Shown: positions 1-8,269 of the stretch, in pieces
Numbering within the stretch: position 1 is the stretch's first letter
Layout of the letters: each line of letters starts with the position of its first letter
Source: CAWBCI01 sp963787195
GTDB taxonomy: Bacteria > Bacteroidota > Bacteroidia > Bacteroidales > JAGOPY01
Length of the DNA: 26,338 nt
Reading direction: 5' to 3'
Assembly (NCBI GenBank): GCA_963787195.1
Contig: CAWBCI010000007.1
Location: forward strand, 1 to 26,338
Notes under the pieces: model-generated
Databases searched by the model: none
What the model was told of the DNA's origin: nothing
What the model saw: only the letters and a program-made list of their open reading frames with translations
Made by a program: the position numbers and the translations under genes

Positions 1-272
1 AAGCAAAAATATGCTGCCGGACTGTCTCCGGAAAGGAGTTTTCGGTGAATGCCGGTTTTTTCCCGGTGAAGGGGGAATTATGGTTGTTTACCTTTTATGA
101 CCGGGCTATTACCAGTCAGCAGTCGGCAGTCAACAGTCAGCACTAATAGGATTGCTCTAATTGATACATTACTTGAGATATTTCTTAATAACTCATAATA
201 TATGAGATTTTCAGACCTGCATTTTTCATTTTCATTTACATTTGCCTGTTTTCCTATATATTCCTTATTGAA
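1..272. other. Left-edge region with no assignable gene
   Basis: No supported gene was found here. On the plus strand one frame is open from base 3 to a stop near 143, and its middle looks mildly protein-like, so the 3' end of a gene starting left of the window cannot be excluded. No family could be recognised. Bases 114-142 are a degenerate tandem repeat of a CAGTCAG/CAGTCGG/CAGTCAA type unit, which is common filler between genes in Bacteroidota and argues against real coding sequence there. Confidence 0.4.
114..142. repeat. Degenerate CAGTCnG heptamer repeat
   Basis: Four imperfect copies of a seven-base unit (cagtcag, cagtcgg, cagtcaa, cagtcag) lie in tandem upstream of the dehydrogenase gene. 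This is directly visible. It resembles low-complexity intergenic filler and has no evident function. Confidence 0.6.
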
Positions 273-1144
273 ATGAATATTGCATTTATAGGTTTGGGGA
301 TTATGGGCAGCCGGATGGCTTCCAATCTCCTTAAAAGTGAACATAAAGTATATGTTTATAACCGCACTGCGGCAAAAGCCAAACCCCTCGTAGAAAAAGG
401 AGCAAAACTTTACCGTGATATCAGGGAAATCAACACAGCCAATGTGGTTTTTACTATGTTGCCTTCACCCGATATTGTCAGGGAAATGGCCCTGGGCAAG
501 AACGGTTTCCTGCAGTATATGCGCGAGAAATCAATCTGGGTGGATTGCAGTACGGTAAATCCGTCATTTTCACTGGAGATGGCGGCCGAAGCCAGGACAG
601 AGAACGTGCGTTTCATGGATGCCCCCGTAGCGGGCTCTCTCGTACCTGCCGAAAAAGGAGAGTTGATTTTCCTGGCCGGCGGGAAGGAGCGTGACCTGAA
701 CAGCGTCAGGGAACTCCTCGACCTGATGGGAAAGAAAGTGATACATGTGGGCGACCGCGGCATGGGATCATCCATGAAAATGGTGGTAAACCTGATCATG
801 GGTCATGCCATGGTGGGCTTTGCAGAAGGTTTTCCCTGGGTAAGCAACTGGGGATAGATCAGGAATTGTTGCTCGATACACTGTTTTCAACGCCAGCGGT
901 GGCTCCTGTTGTTGCCGGCAAAAGAAAGAAGATAGAAGAAGGCGATTTTTCTCCCGAATTCCCCCTGCAATGGATGCATAAAGACCTTCACCTTGCGGCC
1001 CAGACAGCTTATGAATACAATCTCCCCATGCCGGCGACCAATGCCGTCAAAGAGGTCTTCGCCCATGCCAAAAAAATGGGCTATGGCGAAATGGATATGT
1101 CAGCCATCATTGAAGCAGTGCTGAAAAACGGAGAAGCGAGGTAA
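273..1144 (+). pseudogene. NAD(P)-dependent beta-hydroxyacid dehydrogenase (3-hydroxyisobutyrate dehydrogenase / glyoxylate-succinic semialdehyde reductase family), frameshifted
   Basis: Two adjacent frames (273-857 and 866-1144) encode one protein of the beta-hydroxyacid dehydrogenase family. These enzymes use NAD(P)H for reversible oxidoreduction of short hydroxyacids or semialdehydes in the cytoplasm. The N-terminus has the Rossmann motif GLGIMGSRMA (residues 8-16), the substrate-binding motif DAPVAGS (116-122) and GG at 136-137. The catalytic lysine is K169, in SSMKMVVNLIMG with N173. The first frame then ends in an unrelated tail. Adding one T to the T4 run at 830-833 continues the family sequence GFSLGKQLGIDQELLLDTL into the second frame. 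The restored protein would be about 290 residues, the usual family length. The missing base may be a sequencing or assembly error or a true inactivating mutation. Substrate cannot be decided from sequence. Confidence 0.85.
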
Positions 1145-1256
1145 TTTCAGATTTCAGAGTTGACTTTGTATACCAGGTTGCATTTTCGCTGATAGTGACC
1201 GCTACTCTCCACTCGAAAGAGACCACTTCATCATTTTTATTATCTGTAAACTAAAC

Positions 1257-1299
1257 TGGTCAATTTATAGAGGAATCAGGTGGTCAATTGGAGCGGAAT
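1257..1299. repeat. Direct repeat pair resembling an IS21-type terminal repeat
   Basis: Two imperfect direct copies about 19-20 bp long and 24 bp apart are visible. Both begin TGGTCAATT and end GAG(G/C)GGAAT or similar (1257-1276 and 1281-1299). Multiple terminal repeats starting TGGTCA and carrying CGGAAT are known from IS21-family ends in Bacteroidota. No transposase gene is near, so this would be only a relic. The assignment is inference. Confidence 0.35.
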
Positions 1300-1407
1300 T
1301 TCTAAGCGAAAGGCTTATGTGTGTGGTTTCCCCAAAACATCATAAAAATTAAATTGTAATAATTAATTACCTGAAATATGGGATTATATTTAAGATATTG
1401 TACCTTT

Positions 1408-1437
1408 ACTGACCGAATTAATTAAAATTTGGTCAGT
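1408..1437. promoter_or_regulatory. Inverted repeat overlapping the ATPase start
   Basis: ACTGACC at 1408-1414 and GGTCAGT at 1431-1437 form perfect 7-bp arms around a 16-base AT-rich spacer. The right arm abuts the ATG at 1438 and overlaps the alternative TTG start at 1429. It could be an operator or an mRNA hairpin occluding the start codon. No regulator can be named. Confidence 0.4.
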
Positions 1438-2562
1438 ATGATACCAAGAATATTAACTCAAAATATAATTGAAAGCTTAAAGCCTGGGATGGTTACAGGT
1501 CTCTTTGGGGCCAGAAGGACCGGTAAAACTTATCTTATGAAGTATATTGAAAGCTTACTGAAAGATAAACGAATTCTCATGGTCAATGGCGAAAATCTTG
1601 ATGTGGCTGAAATTTTATCCAGCCAGCGTCTTAGTATCCTTAAACAATTCACAGCCGGCTATGATCTCCTTTTTATTGATGAAGCACAAAAGATCCCGGG
1701 TATTGGTATCAATTTAAAATTAATGGTCGATTCCATTCCGGAAATAAGCATTTTTGTGACCGGATCTTCAACATTTGACTTAAAGAATAAAATTGGTGAA
1801 CCGCTTACAGGACGTAATAAGTACTTCTTCATTTACCCGATAGCTCAACTGGAGTTGGAGGAGGATTTTTTGCAGTCAAAAGAAAACCTCGAAACCAGGC
1901 TGTTATTTGGATCCTATCCGCAAGTTATCACCGCTGAGAATGAAGCACAAAGAAGGGATGTGCTGGAATCCATAAAAAATGGTGTATTACTCAGAGATAT
2001 TTTGGAACTGGATAACTTAAAGGATTCATTGTTTATCATGAATCTTTTAAGATTGATTGCATTTCAAATCGGCAATGACATTTCACACAATGAACTTTCA
2101 AATTCACTTGGAGTGAGCAAAAACACTGTTTCCCGTTATCTTGAACTACTGGAAAAGTGCTATGTGATTTTTTCGCTTCAAGGTTTCAGCCGAAACCTGC
2201 GGAATGAAATATCCAAATCAAAAAGGTACTTTTTCTGGGACAATGGGATCAGGAATGTGATCATTTCTAATTTTAACCGCTTTACACTACGTGATGATAT
2301 TGGAAAAATGTGGGAGAATTATTGCATTTCTGAAAGAATGAAACGAAATCATTATTACAACAAGACCTGCAATTATTATTTCTGGAGGACCTATCAGCAA
2401 AAAGAGATAGATCTGATAGAAGAGTCAAATGGTGAATTGGCAGGATATGAATTTAAATGGAAAGAAAAAGCCGTAAAGCCTCCGGCGGAATTCCTGGATG
2501 CTTATGATCATTCGACTTTCCAGGTTATTAATAATCAGAATTACCTGGAATTTATAAAATAA
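1429..2562 (+). CDS. AAA+ ATPase with DUF4143 domain (COG1373-like)
   Basis: This 377-residue protein belongs to the AAA_14/DUF4143 ATPase family, whose cellular role is mostly unknown. A Walker A motif GARRTGKT lies at residues 27-34. Walker B LLFIDEAQ is at 80-87, with D84 and E85 as the likely catalytic acidic pair. A sensor-like VTGSS follows at 110-114. A helix-turn-helix-like stretch (NSLGVSKNTVSRYLELL) lies in the middle. The C-terminus has EIDLI (326-330) and E341-F-K343, resembling a PD-(D/E)XK nuclease-like core. The frame opens with TTG at 1429, but ATG at 1438 is equally plausible and directly follows an inverted repeat. Base composition is more AT-rich than in the neighbouring metabolic genes, and IS-end-like repeats lie upstream, which is consistent with horizontal acquisition. 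Family members are often scattered singly through genomes. No antitoxin-like partner is seen. Confidence 0.85.
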   Translation: MVSMIPRILTQNIIESLKPGMVTGLFGARRTGKTYLMKYIESLLKDKRILMVNGENLDVAEILSSQRLSILKQFTAGYDLLFIDEAQKIPGIGINLKLMVDSIPEISIFVTGSSTFDLKNKIGEPLTGRNKYFFIYPIAQLELEEDFLQSKENLETRLLFGSYPQVITAENEAQRRDVLESIKNGVLLRDILELDNLKDSLFIMNLLRLIAFQIGNDISHNELSNSLGVSKNTVSRYLELLEKCYVIFSLQGFSRNLRNEISKSKRYFFWDNGIRNVIISNFNRFTLRDDIGKMWENYCISERMKRNHYYNKTCNYYFWRTYQQKEIDLIEESNGELAGYEFKWKEKAVKPPAEFLDAYDHSTFQVINNQNYLEFIK

Positions 2563-2585
2563 GCTCATTAATCCCCTTTTACTCC

Positions 2586-3621
2586 TCACAATTGCTCCAT
2601 CTCCTTCGCAGCTTTGACGAGTTCCTTCTCGATTTCCGGTCCGTAATGCCCTTCCATGGGAACAATTACCAGTTTGGAACCAGGCAATGCCTGGTGAAGG
2701 CGGTAAGCGGTGATGGGCGGGCAACACATGTCGTAATGCCCGTTTATGATAATTGCAGGCTTTCCTTTGATTTTATTGGCATTGTCGATTAACTGGTTTT
2801 CTTCCAGGAAACAATGATTGGCCATATAATAGTTCTCGATGATGGAAAAGGCTGAATTATCGTGATGACTGATCCAGTCATCTACTTCCAGGGGATCAGC
2901 CTTCAGGTCTGAGATAAGCCATTCATAGCGAAGCCAGGCATCGGCTACTTTTTTACGGGTTGCTGCATCACTTTCAGTAAGGACCTTGAAAATATAGGAG
3001 GGCAGACTGTCGGTATGGGCCTCGGGTAAAGTGGCAATAAGCTGGTCATAAACTTCCGGGTAATAGCGGGCAGCACCCCCATGGTAAAAATGGTCTATTT
3101 CTGCCTGGGTTGAGGTCCATACACCCCTTAAGATCATCCCTGTAACACGTTGGGGATAAGTTTCCGCATAGGCAAGTGCCAGGGTGGATCCCCATGAACC
3201 GCCGAAGAGCATCATGCTGTCAATCCCCAATTTGATCCGGAGTTTTTCTATATCATCCACCAGGGTCCAGGTAGTGTTTTCGCGCACATCGGCAAAAGGA
3301 CGAGATTTTCCCTGCGCCACGCTGGTCATACATGATGATATGGTATTTTTCCGGATTGAAAAAACGCCTCATTAATGGATTGACACTTCCTCCCGGCCCA
3401 CCATGCAGAACGAATACCGGTTTCCCATTCGGGTTGCCACTCTGCTCATAATACAGTTCATGTATCTCGGAGACTTTCAGATATCCGGTATCATATGACT
3501 CTATTGCCGGCCAGAGAGCCGTACTGAAAGCTTTTATCTCTGGTGCCCTGCTACACGATCCGAACAGTATGCTAAGCATTCCCAGCATCACCATGAATAA
3601 AGAGGAATTCTGTCTCATCAT
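2586..3621 (-). pseudogene. Proline iminopeptidase-like alpha/beta hydrolase (peptidase S33), probable lipoprotein, frameshifted
   Basis: Two minus-strand frames (3621-3253, then 3329-2586) form one S33-family alpha/beta hydrolase. Family members release N-terminal proline or other residues from peptides. The N-terminus is a signal peptide ending LFGSC, a probable lipobox, so the enzyme would be a lipoprotein. The oxyanion region HGGPGG and YDQRGAGKS precede the nucleophile motif GGSWGS. INGHYDMCCPP and the final EGHYG supply the likely acid and histidine. The frames meet at a T4 run on the plus strand (3306-3309). Removing one base there gives YDQRGAGKSRPFADVRENT without interruption and a protein of about 344 residues. 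The extra base may be a sequencing error or a real lesion. It converges with the ATPase gene, only 23 bases apart. Substrate specificity is inferred from family only. Confidence 0.85.
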
Positions 3622-3691
3622 TTCAATTTTTAATGTTTCATCATTAAAGTTAACTGCAATTTATTTTAATTTGGCTGAATAATTTCAATTT

Positions 3692-4888
3692 ATGGAGAGA
3701 AAGCAGATCCTGACCCGTCCTATCATTATCCTTTCGCTGGTGAGCCTTTTCACCGATGTGGCCAGCGAGATGCTTTATCCTGTGATGCCGGTTTATTTGA
3801 GGTCCATTGGATTTTCAATCGTATTGATCGGGATACTTGAAGGATTGGCAGAAGCCGTGGCAGGAATATCCAAAGGCTATTTCGGGAAATTGTCGGACCT
3901 CTCCGGGAAAAGGGTTCCTTTTATCCGGGCAGGCTACAGCCTGAGCGCTGTTTCAAAGCCTTTGCTGGCTATCTTCATCAATCCGGTCTGGGTTTTTATG
4001 TGCCGGACGCTCGACCGCTTCGGGAAAGGCATACGGACCAGCGCCCGGGATGCTTTTCTGAGCGATCTTTCCTCCCGAGAAAACAAAGGCAGGGTCTTCG
4101 GTTTTCACCGGAGTATGGATACTGTCGGGGCAGCAATTGGCCCCTTACTGGCCCTGATATACCTTGAATTTTATCCTGAAAAATACCGCTGGCTCTTCTT
4201 CATAGCTTTCTTCCCCGGACTGATAGCCATATCACTTACTTATCTCATCAAAGATCTCAAGGCATCTAAAAAAGTCAGTTCAAAACACAAATACTCATTT
4301 TTCGCTTTTTTGAAATACTGGAAAAAGGCCCCCCTGGATTATCGTCTGTTAGTTTCCGGACTTCTGATATTTCTTGTCTTCAACAGCTCTGATGTCTTCC
4401 TGCTCCTGTTCCTGAAGGCCAGGGGGTATTCAGATACGGGAATGATTGGCTTTTATATTTTCTACAATATGATGTATGCTATCATGAGTTATCCGCTTGG
4501 GATATTGTCTGATAAGATAGGACAGAAAACGGTCCTTATTATAGGATTACTGGTGTTCAGTGGCGTGTATTTTTTATATGGATTTGCGGAAGGGCTGGTA
4601 ATGTTCGGGCTCTTATTCCTCTTTTACGCCCTTTATGCCGCTGCCACCGAAGGCATTTCGAAGGCATTGATATCCAAGCAGGTGAATTCAGAAGATACGG
4701 CAACTGCCATTGGATTCTACAATAGTTTTGCCAGCATAGCCGCCTTAACTGCCTCCAGCCTCGGCGGACTCATCTGGTATGAATACTCTCCCAGGGCCCT
4801 TTTCGTGTTTTCCGGGGCCGGGACTTTCCTTACAGTTCTTTACCTGGGCTACGTTTTTTACAGATATAGAAGATACAGCAGGCAGTAA
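3692..4888 (+). CDS. Major facilitator superfamily transporter
   Basis: This 398-residue inner-membrane protein has the hydrophobic pattern of about 12 membrane helices expected of an MFS permease. FTDVASEMLYPVMPVYLRS near the N-terminus is typical of a common bacterial MFS subfamily. The loop between helices 2 and 3 carries a motif A-like GKLSDLSGKR. The conserved segment GKGIRTSARDAFLSDLSS follows helix 4. The substrate is unknown; related proteins are usually labelled as drug or metabolite efflux permeases. It is divergent from the hydrolase gene, with 70 bases between the two starts. No clear Shine-Dalgarno precedes the ATG, as is usual in Bacteroidota. Confidence 0.85.
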   Translation: MERKQILTRPIIILSLVSLFTDVASEMLYPVMPVYLRSIGFSIVLIGILEGLAEAVAGISKGYFGKLSDLSGKRVPFIRAGYSLSAVSKPLLAIFINPVWVFMCRTLDRFGKGIRTSARDAFLSDLSSRENKGRVFGFHRSMDTVGAAIGPLLALIYLEFYPEKYRWLFFIAFFPGLIAISLTYLIKDLKASKKVSSKHKYSFFAFLKYWKKAPLDYRLLVSGLLIFLVFNSSDVFLLLFLKARGYSDTGMIGFYIFYNMMYAIMSYPLGILSDKIGQKTVLIIGLLVFSGVYFLYGFAEGLVMFGLLFLFYALYAAATEGISKALISKQVNSEDTATAIGFYNSFASIAALTASSLGGLIWYEYSPRALFVFSGAGTFLTVLYLGYVFYRYRRYSRQ

Positions 4889-5017
4889 TACACTTTTTAT
4901 TTTGTACAATGACATATAGGCGCTATGGAGTATAGGGGAAATCTCAAATATCAAATTCCAAAAAGCAAATAAATTCCAAAGCATCAAATTCCAAAGAAAA
5001 ATTTCACGGTTTTTTCC

Positions 5018-5090
5018 ACTGTATCACTTTATCACCTTTTCACCATATCACTTTCCCACCATTTCACCTTTCCACCATTTATCCCCCACA
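5018..5090. repeat. Degenerate TTTCACCA/TATCACTT tandem repeat
   Basis: About eight imperfect 8-10 base units built on (t/c)atcac(t/c)tt and (t/c)accatt follow each other. The composition is almost purine-free on the plus strand. This looks like intergenic filler and no function is evident. Confidence 0.55.
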
Positions 5091-5145
5091 TGCTTTGAAG
5101 TATTTCTTTACTGAAACTGCTTGTCTGAAAAAAAATTCATATTTG

Positions 5146-5161
5146 TGTTAAAAAATTAACA
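5146..5161. promoter_or_regulatory. Palindrome TGTTAA-N4-TTAACA (Rex-like core)
   Basis: Perfect 6-bp arms flank a 4-base A spacer, 127 bases upstream of the gene at 5288. The core matches the inner part of the TTGTTAA-N4-TTAACAA type of site known for the redox regulator Rex, but the outermost bases differ. In such AT-rich DNA it may be chance. Confidence 0.25.
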
Positions 5162-5287
5162 GATAAATAAATTTTTATATCTAATTTTATGCGATTAAAA
5201 AGTGTTATATTTAGATTATAGTATATGAATGAAGGTATTGGGTTGATATTAAAGGCAATAAGATTATAACCAGTAAAAATCAAAAAT

Positions 5288-5914
5288 ATGAAGAGCTTGA
5301 TTGAAAAAGTGATCGCCAATTATAAAGAAAGCGATATAGTGAAGAAGGACCCCTGGGTAACTTATTGTAAACAACAGAAAAAACTTGAGAATGCCGTCAG
5401 GGTTGCCGCCATGGGACTCGACAAAAGGGGAATGAAACATCCTGACCAAAGGGCCGTGAGTGCAGAAACCCTGGAAGAACTTGCCACTGCTCTTTTGAAT
5501 CATATTGATGAGATAGGCAATGTGAAAACTTTCGATGAATTGTATAATCTGATATTTCAGTTGAATGTCAGGGGTATCGGGCACCATACAAGTTATGACC
5601 TTGTGCAGCGCATTGCCGCGTTTATGAAACTGACGCAAAAAAGGGTTTACCTGGATGGCGATGTAAAAAGAGGCGTGGAGCATATTACGGGTAAGAGAGC
5701 TAAAAGAGGAGGCATTGATATAAAAGATCTCCCCGAACCACTTGCTACAAGCGGTCTATTACCCTGGCAAATTGAAGAAGTCCTTTGTCTTTATTTCAAC
5801 GAGACTAAAAAACCGCAAGGCGGAAACGATGACAAGCAATGCCGTCTTACCCGTCTGAGAGATATCCTCGCTAAATCCGAAACACCCTTTCTGGATCTGA
5901 TCCTGGAGCTCTGA
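5288..5914 (+). CDS. Hypothetical protein with helix-hairpin-helix-like segment
   Basis: This soluble protein of 208 residues has no signal peptide or membrane segments, and the family was not recognised. Residues 92-112 (LNVRGIGHHTSYDLVQRI...) resemble a helix-hairpin-helix loop of the G-[IV]-G type used for non-specific DNA binding. A segment VYLDGDVKRGVEHI follows at 120-133. That spacing loosely recalls DNA glycosylases of the HhH-GPD fold, but the catalytic lysine and an iron-sulphur cysteine set are not evident. It stands alone between an MFS gene and convergent nhaA, so context does not suggest a role. The coding call is firm from length and composition; any DNA-related function is inference. 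Confidence 0.75.
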   Translation: MKSLIEKVIANYKESDIVKKDPWVTYCKQQKKLENAVRVAAMGLDKRGMKHPDQRAVSAETLEELATALLNHIDEIGNVKTFDELYNLIFQLNVRGIGHHTSYDLVQRIAAFMKLTQKRVYLDGDVKRGVEHITGKRAKRGGIDIKDLPEPLATSGLLPWQIEEVLCLYFNETKKPQGGNDDKQCRLTRLRDILAKSETPFLDLILEL

Positions 5915-5941
5915 TCAGGCATTAGTTTTAATTCCTGAAAT

Positions 5942-7258
5942 TTACTTTTTGCCCGGCTGAAAAGTCAATATGATTACCCCTAAAACAGCCGAGATGAAGG
6001 AAGCGGCAAATATCCCCACCTTTGCTATTTCCACCATATTCTTATCTGCAAAAGCCAGGTCGGCGATAAAGATCGACATGGTAAATCCAATTCCGGCCAG
6101 GAAAGCCATCCCGTAAATCTGTCTCCAGTTGACCCCTTCGGGTAGCTGAGCTAATTTCAAGCCTACCATAATACGGGAAAAAATACTGATCCCTAAGAAT
6201 TTTCCCAATATAAGACCTGCCATAATCCCTAATGCAACCGGGTGAATAAGTATCTCAAAGATATTCCCCTGTATATGGACACCTGCGTTGCTGAGGGCAA
6301 AGAGTGGAAGGATAATAAAAGCCACTACCGGGTGCAATGCATGCTCGAGTTTCTGAAGGGGCGTATGGGCATCATCGCTCAGACTTTCGATATCACTGAT
6401 CAAATGGGCCTGTTTTTGAGTAAGTAAAGAAGAATTATTTGGTTTGGACTGACGGAACTTGCTCAATAGATTTTCCAGTCCAGCTATATATTTGCTTTCG
6501 GATATTTTGGTCCTGACAGGGATGGTCAGCGCAATCAGTACCCCGGCAATAGAGGCATGTATCCCGGAAAAGATGAAGGAAAGCCAGACACCAGCCATTC
6601 CCACGATGGCATAGAATGTAGCCCTTCTGACACCCAGCCGGTTGGCTGCAAACAAAACCACCAGGAAGATCCCTGCATTTACAAGCTGCATCACATTGAT
6701 CGTTTCAGTATAAAAGATGGCAATGACCATGATAGCCCCCAGGTCGTCCGCGATGGCCAGGGCCGTCAGGAATATCTTCAGGTTTACATTTACCTTATTT
6801 CCAAGAAGAGAAAGAATTCCCAGGGCAAACGCAATGTCAGTGGCCATGGGAATTCCCCAGCCATGGATATAATCAGGGTTATGAAAGGCTATGAAGGAAT
6901 AAAAAGCTGCCGGGATCAACATACCTCCGACAGCGGCTACTATTGGCAGACTTGCTTTTTTTACCGAAGAAAGTTCACCGGCCAGAACTTCACGCTTAAT
7001 CTCCAATCCTACCGTAAAGAAAAATACAGCCATCAGTCCGTCATTGATCCACTGGTGGAGTGTCCCTTTCAATTCAAAATCACCAAATGAAAAACCCGTA
7101 GTGAATTCTTCCCATAAATGATGGTAGGAATCGTAATAGCCCGAATTGGCCCAGATGAGCGCTGCCAGGGTTGATAGGATCAGGAGGAAACCGCCCAGGG
7201 TCTCAACCTTAATAAAATTCATGATACTGAAATTCGAAACTGTGGCTTCTCTTTTCAT
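5942..7258 (-). CDS. nhaA: Na+/H+ antiporter NhaA
   Basis: This inner-membrane antiporter exchanges Na+ for H+ to control internal pH and sodium. The 438 residues are somewhat longer than E. coli NhaA and form about 12 helices. Diagnostic stretches are present in order: VGLEIKREVLAGELS (83-97), MATDIAFALG (138-147, D141) and LTALAIADDLGAI. The last contains the ion-binding aspartate pair D171 and D172. GLILGKFLGIS holds the conserved helix lysine, and GIGFTMSIFIADLAF lies near the end. A hydrophilic insertion of about 35 residues (SKFRQSKPNNSSLL and following) lies between the halves. It converges with the 5288 gene (27 bases between ends) and diverges from the VIT1-like gene, sharing a 195-base upstream region. 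Confidence 0.97.
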   Translation of the reverse strand: MKREATVSNFSIMNFIKVETLGGFLLILSTLAALIWANSGYYDSYHHLWEEFTTGFSFGDFELKGTLHQWINDGLMAVFFFTVGLEIKREVLAGELSSVKKASLPIVAAVGGMLIPAAFYSFIAFHNPDYIHGWGIPMATDIAFALGILSLLGNKVNVNLKIFLTALAIADDLGAIMVIAIFYTETINVMQLVNAGIFLVVLFAANRLGVRRATFYAIVGMAGVWLSFIFSGIHASIAGVLIALTIPVRTKISESKYIAGLENLLSKFRQSKPNNSSLLTQKQAHLISDIESLSDDAHTPLQKLEHALHPVVAFIILPLFALSNAGVHIQGNIFEILIHPVALGIMAGLILGKFLGISIFSRIMVGLKLAQLPEGVNWRQIYGMAFLAGIGFTMSIFIADLAFADKNMVEIAKVGIFAASFISAVLGVIILTFQPGKK

Positions 7259-7336
7259 AGGATTTGTTAATTTTTTGAAGATATCAGTAAGAGGCGTTCA
7301 AATCTGCTGGTTAATATACCGGGGACTGCTAATAAT

Positions 7337-7359
7337 AACAATATTTTTACTGAATTGTT
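7337..7359. promoter_or_regulatory. Short inverted repeat between divergent nhaA and VIT1-like genes
   Basis: AACAAT at 7337-7342 and ATTGTT at 7354-7359 form 6-bp arms with an 11-base loop in the shared upstream region. It could serve as an operator, but the arms are short and AT-rich, so chance occurrence is likely. Confidence 0.2.
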
Positions 7360-7453
7360 CCTGCATACACTGGCCTGGATTTATGGAAATAAATTTTACT
7401 ACTTTTAATTCCGCAAGCTTCATTGCAACAATCAAATTACAAAATATCTCATT

Positions 7454-8140
7454 ATGGAGCATAAAGAAAAGCATTTCACAGGCTCGCAATTAGTCAAAGA
7501 CATCGTAATTGGAATGTCCGACGGGCTCACTGTTCCTTTCGCTCTTACCGCCGGACTTACAAGTGCTGTTGCTTCCAATACTATTGTCATTACAGCCGGA
7601 CTGGCTGAAATAATAGCCGGTTCAATCGCGATGGGTCTTGGAGGTTACCTTGCCGGGAAAACCGAATATGAACATTATGGTGCGGAGGAAAAGCGGGAGT
7701 TTCTGGAAGTCAAGGAAGTTCCCCAGATTGAAAGGCAGGAAGTTGTGGACCTCCTGGAGCCTTATGGTATCAGCAAGGCAAACCGGGAATTATTTGTGGA
7801 GGACCTATCCAGGGACAGCAAGAACTGGGTCGATTTTATGATGAGATTTGAACTTGGGCTGGAACAGCCCGAATTGAACCAGGCCCGCAAGAGCGCCCTT
7901 ACTATCGCATTGGCTTATGTTTTAGGCGGCCTCATTCCTCTTACATCCTATTTTTTTACAGCTACACCTATGGAAGGATTGTATTTTTCCATAGCGATTA
8001 CTTTGGCTGCCTTATTGGGTTTCGGATATTTCAAAGCCCGGATGACCGGACAGAATGCCTTGAACGGAGCGTTAAAGACAGCAATTATTGGCGCCATAGC
8101 CGCCGCAGCTGCTTTCTTCATTGCCAAACTCATCAGTTGA
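7454..8140 (+). CDS. VIT1/CCC1 family transporter (probable Fe2+/Mn2+ transporter)
   Basis: This 228-residue membrane protein belongs to the VIT1/CCC1 family, which moves iron or manganese across membranes. The family signature DGLTVPFALTAGL is at residues 23-35 in the first helix. It is followed by a second helix with AEIIAGSIAMGLGGYLAGKTE. A charged cytoplasmic stretch (about 71-125), rich in Glu and typically metal-binding, separates these from three C-terminal helices, giving five helices in all. Its location next to an iron-rich hydrogenase block may be coincidental. The metal specificity is inferred from family. Confidence 0.9.
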   Translation: MEHKEKHFTGSQLVKDIVIGMSDGLTVPFALTAGLTSAVASNTIVITAGLAEIIAGSIAMGLGGYLAGKTEYEHYGAEEKREFLEVKEVPQIERQEVVDLLEPYGISKANRELFVEDLSRDSKNWVDFMMRFELGLEQPELNQARKSALTIALAYVLGGLIPLTSYFFTATPMEGLYFSIAITLAALLGFGYFKARMTGQNALNGALKTAIIGAIAAAAAFFIAKLIS

Positions 8141-8214
8141 GCTTTAAGTTAATTACATAATTTTAAGGTGTTTAAGGCGCCATGCATTTTAGGATGAACA
8201 CTCCCGTGCTGCTT

Positions 8215-8232
8215 TTGTTAATTCCCTAACAA
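8215..8232. promoter_or_regulatory. Inverted repeat TTGTTA-N6-TAACAA upstream of MFS gene
   Basis: Perfect 6-bp arms surround a 6-base spacer 38 bases upstream of the transporter start. It matches 13 of 14 defined positions of the TTGTTAA-N4-TTAACAA form of Rex operator. No Rex gene is in the window, so the identity of the binding protein is inference. Confidence 0.35.
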
Positions 8233-8269
8233 TTTGTTTTGGAAAAGATGATGAATTTATGATCATTTT

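Larger units (their letters stand above)
4889..5287. other. Intergenic region with low-complexity repeats
   Basis: No gene was found in these 399 bases. The left part contains three copies of a (c/t)aaattccaaa unit (about 4951-4999). The middle is a pyrimidine-rich stretch of cacc/tcac units. The right part is very AT-rich and holds a short palindrome before the next gene. Confidence 0.6.

Noticed and set aside
78..344. Minus-strand ORF of 88 codons overlapping the dehydrogenase start
   Set aside because: It covers intergenic repeats and the opposite strand of a clear gene, and the encoded sequence has no family-like features.
4951..5090. CRISPR-like array
   Set aside because: The units are short, degenerate and contiguous with no spacers of constant length, and no cas genes are present. 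It is low-complexity filler.
5915..5938. Terminator between the 5288 gene and nhaA
   Set aside because: Only a 5-bp stem (TCAGG/CCTGA) with a 14-base loop is present, too weak to support.
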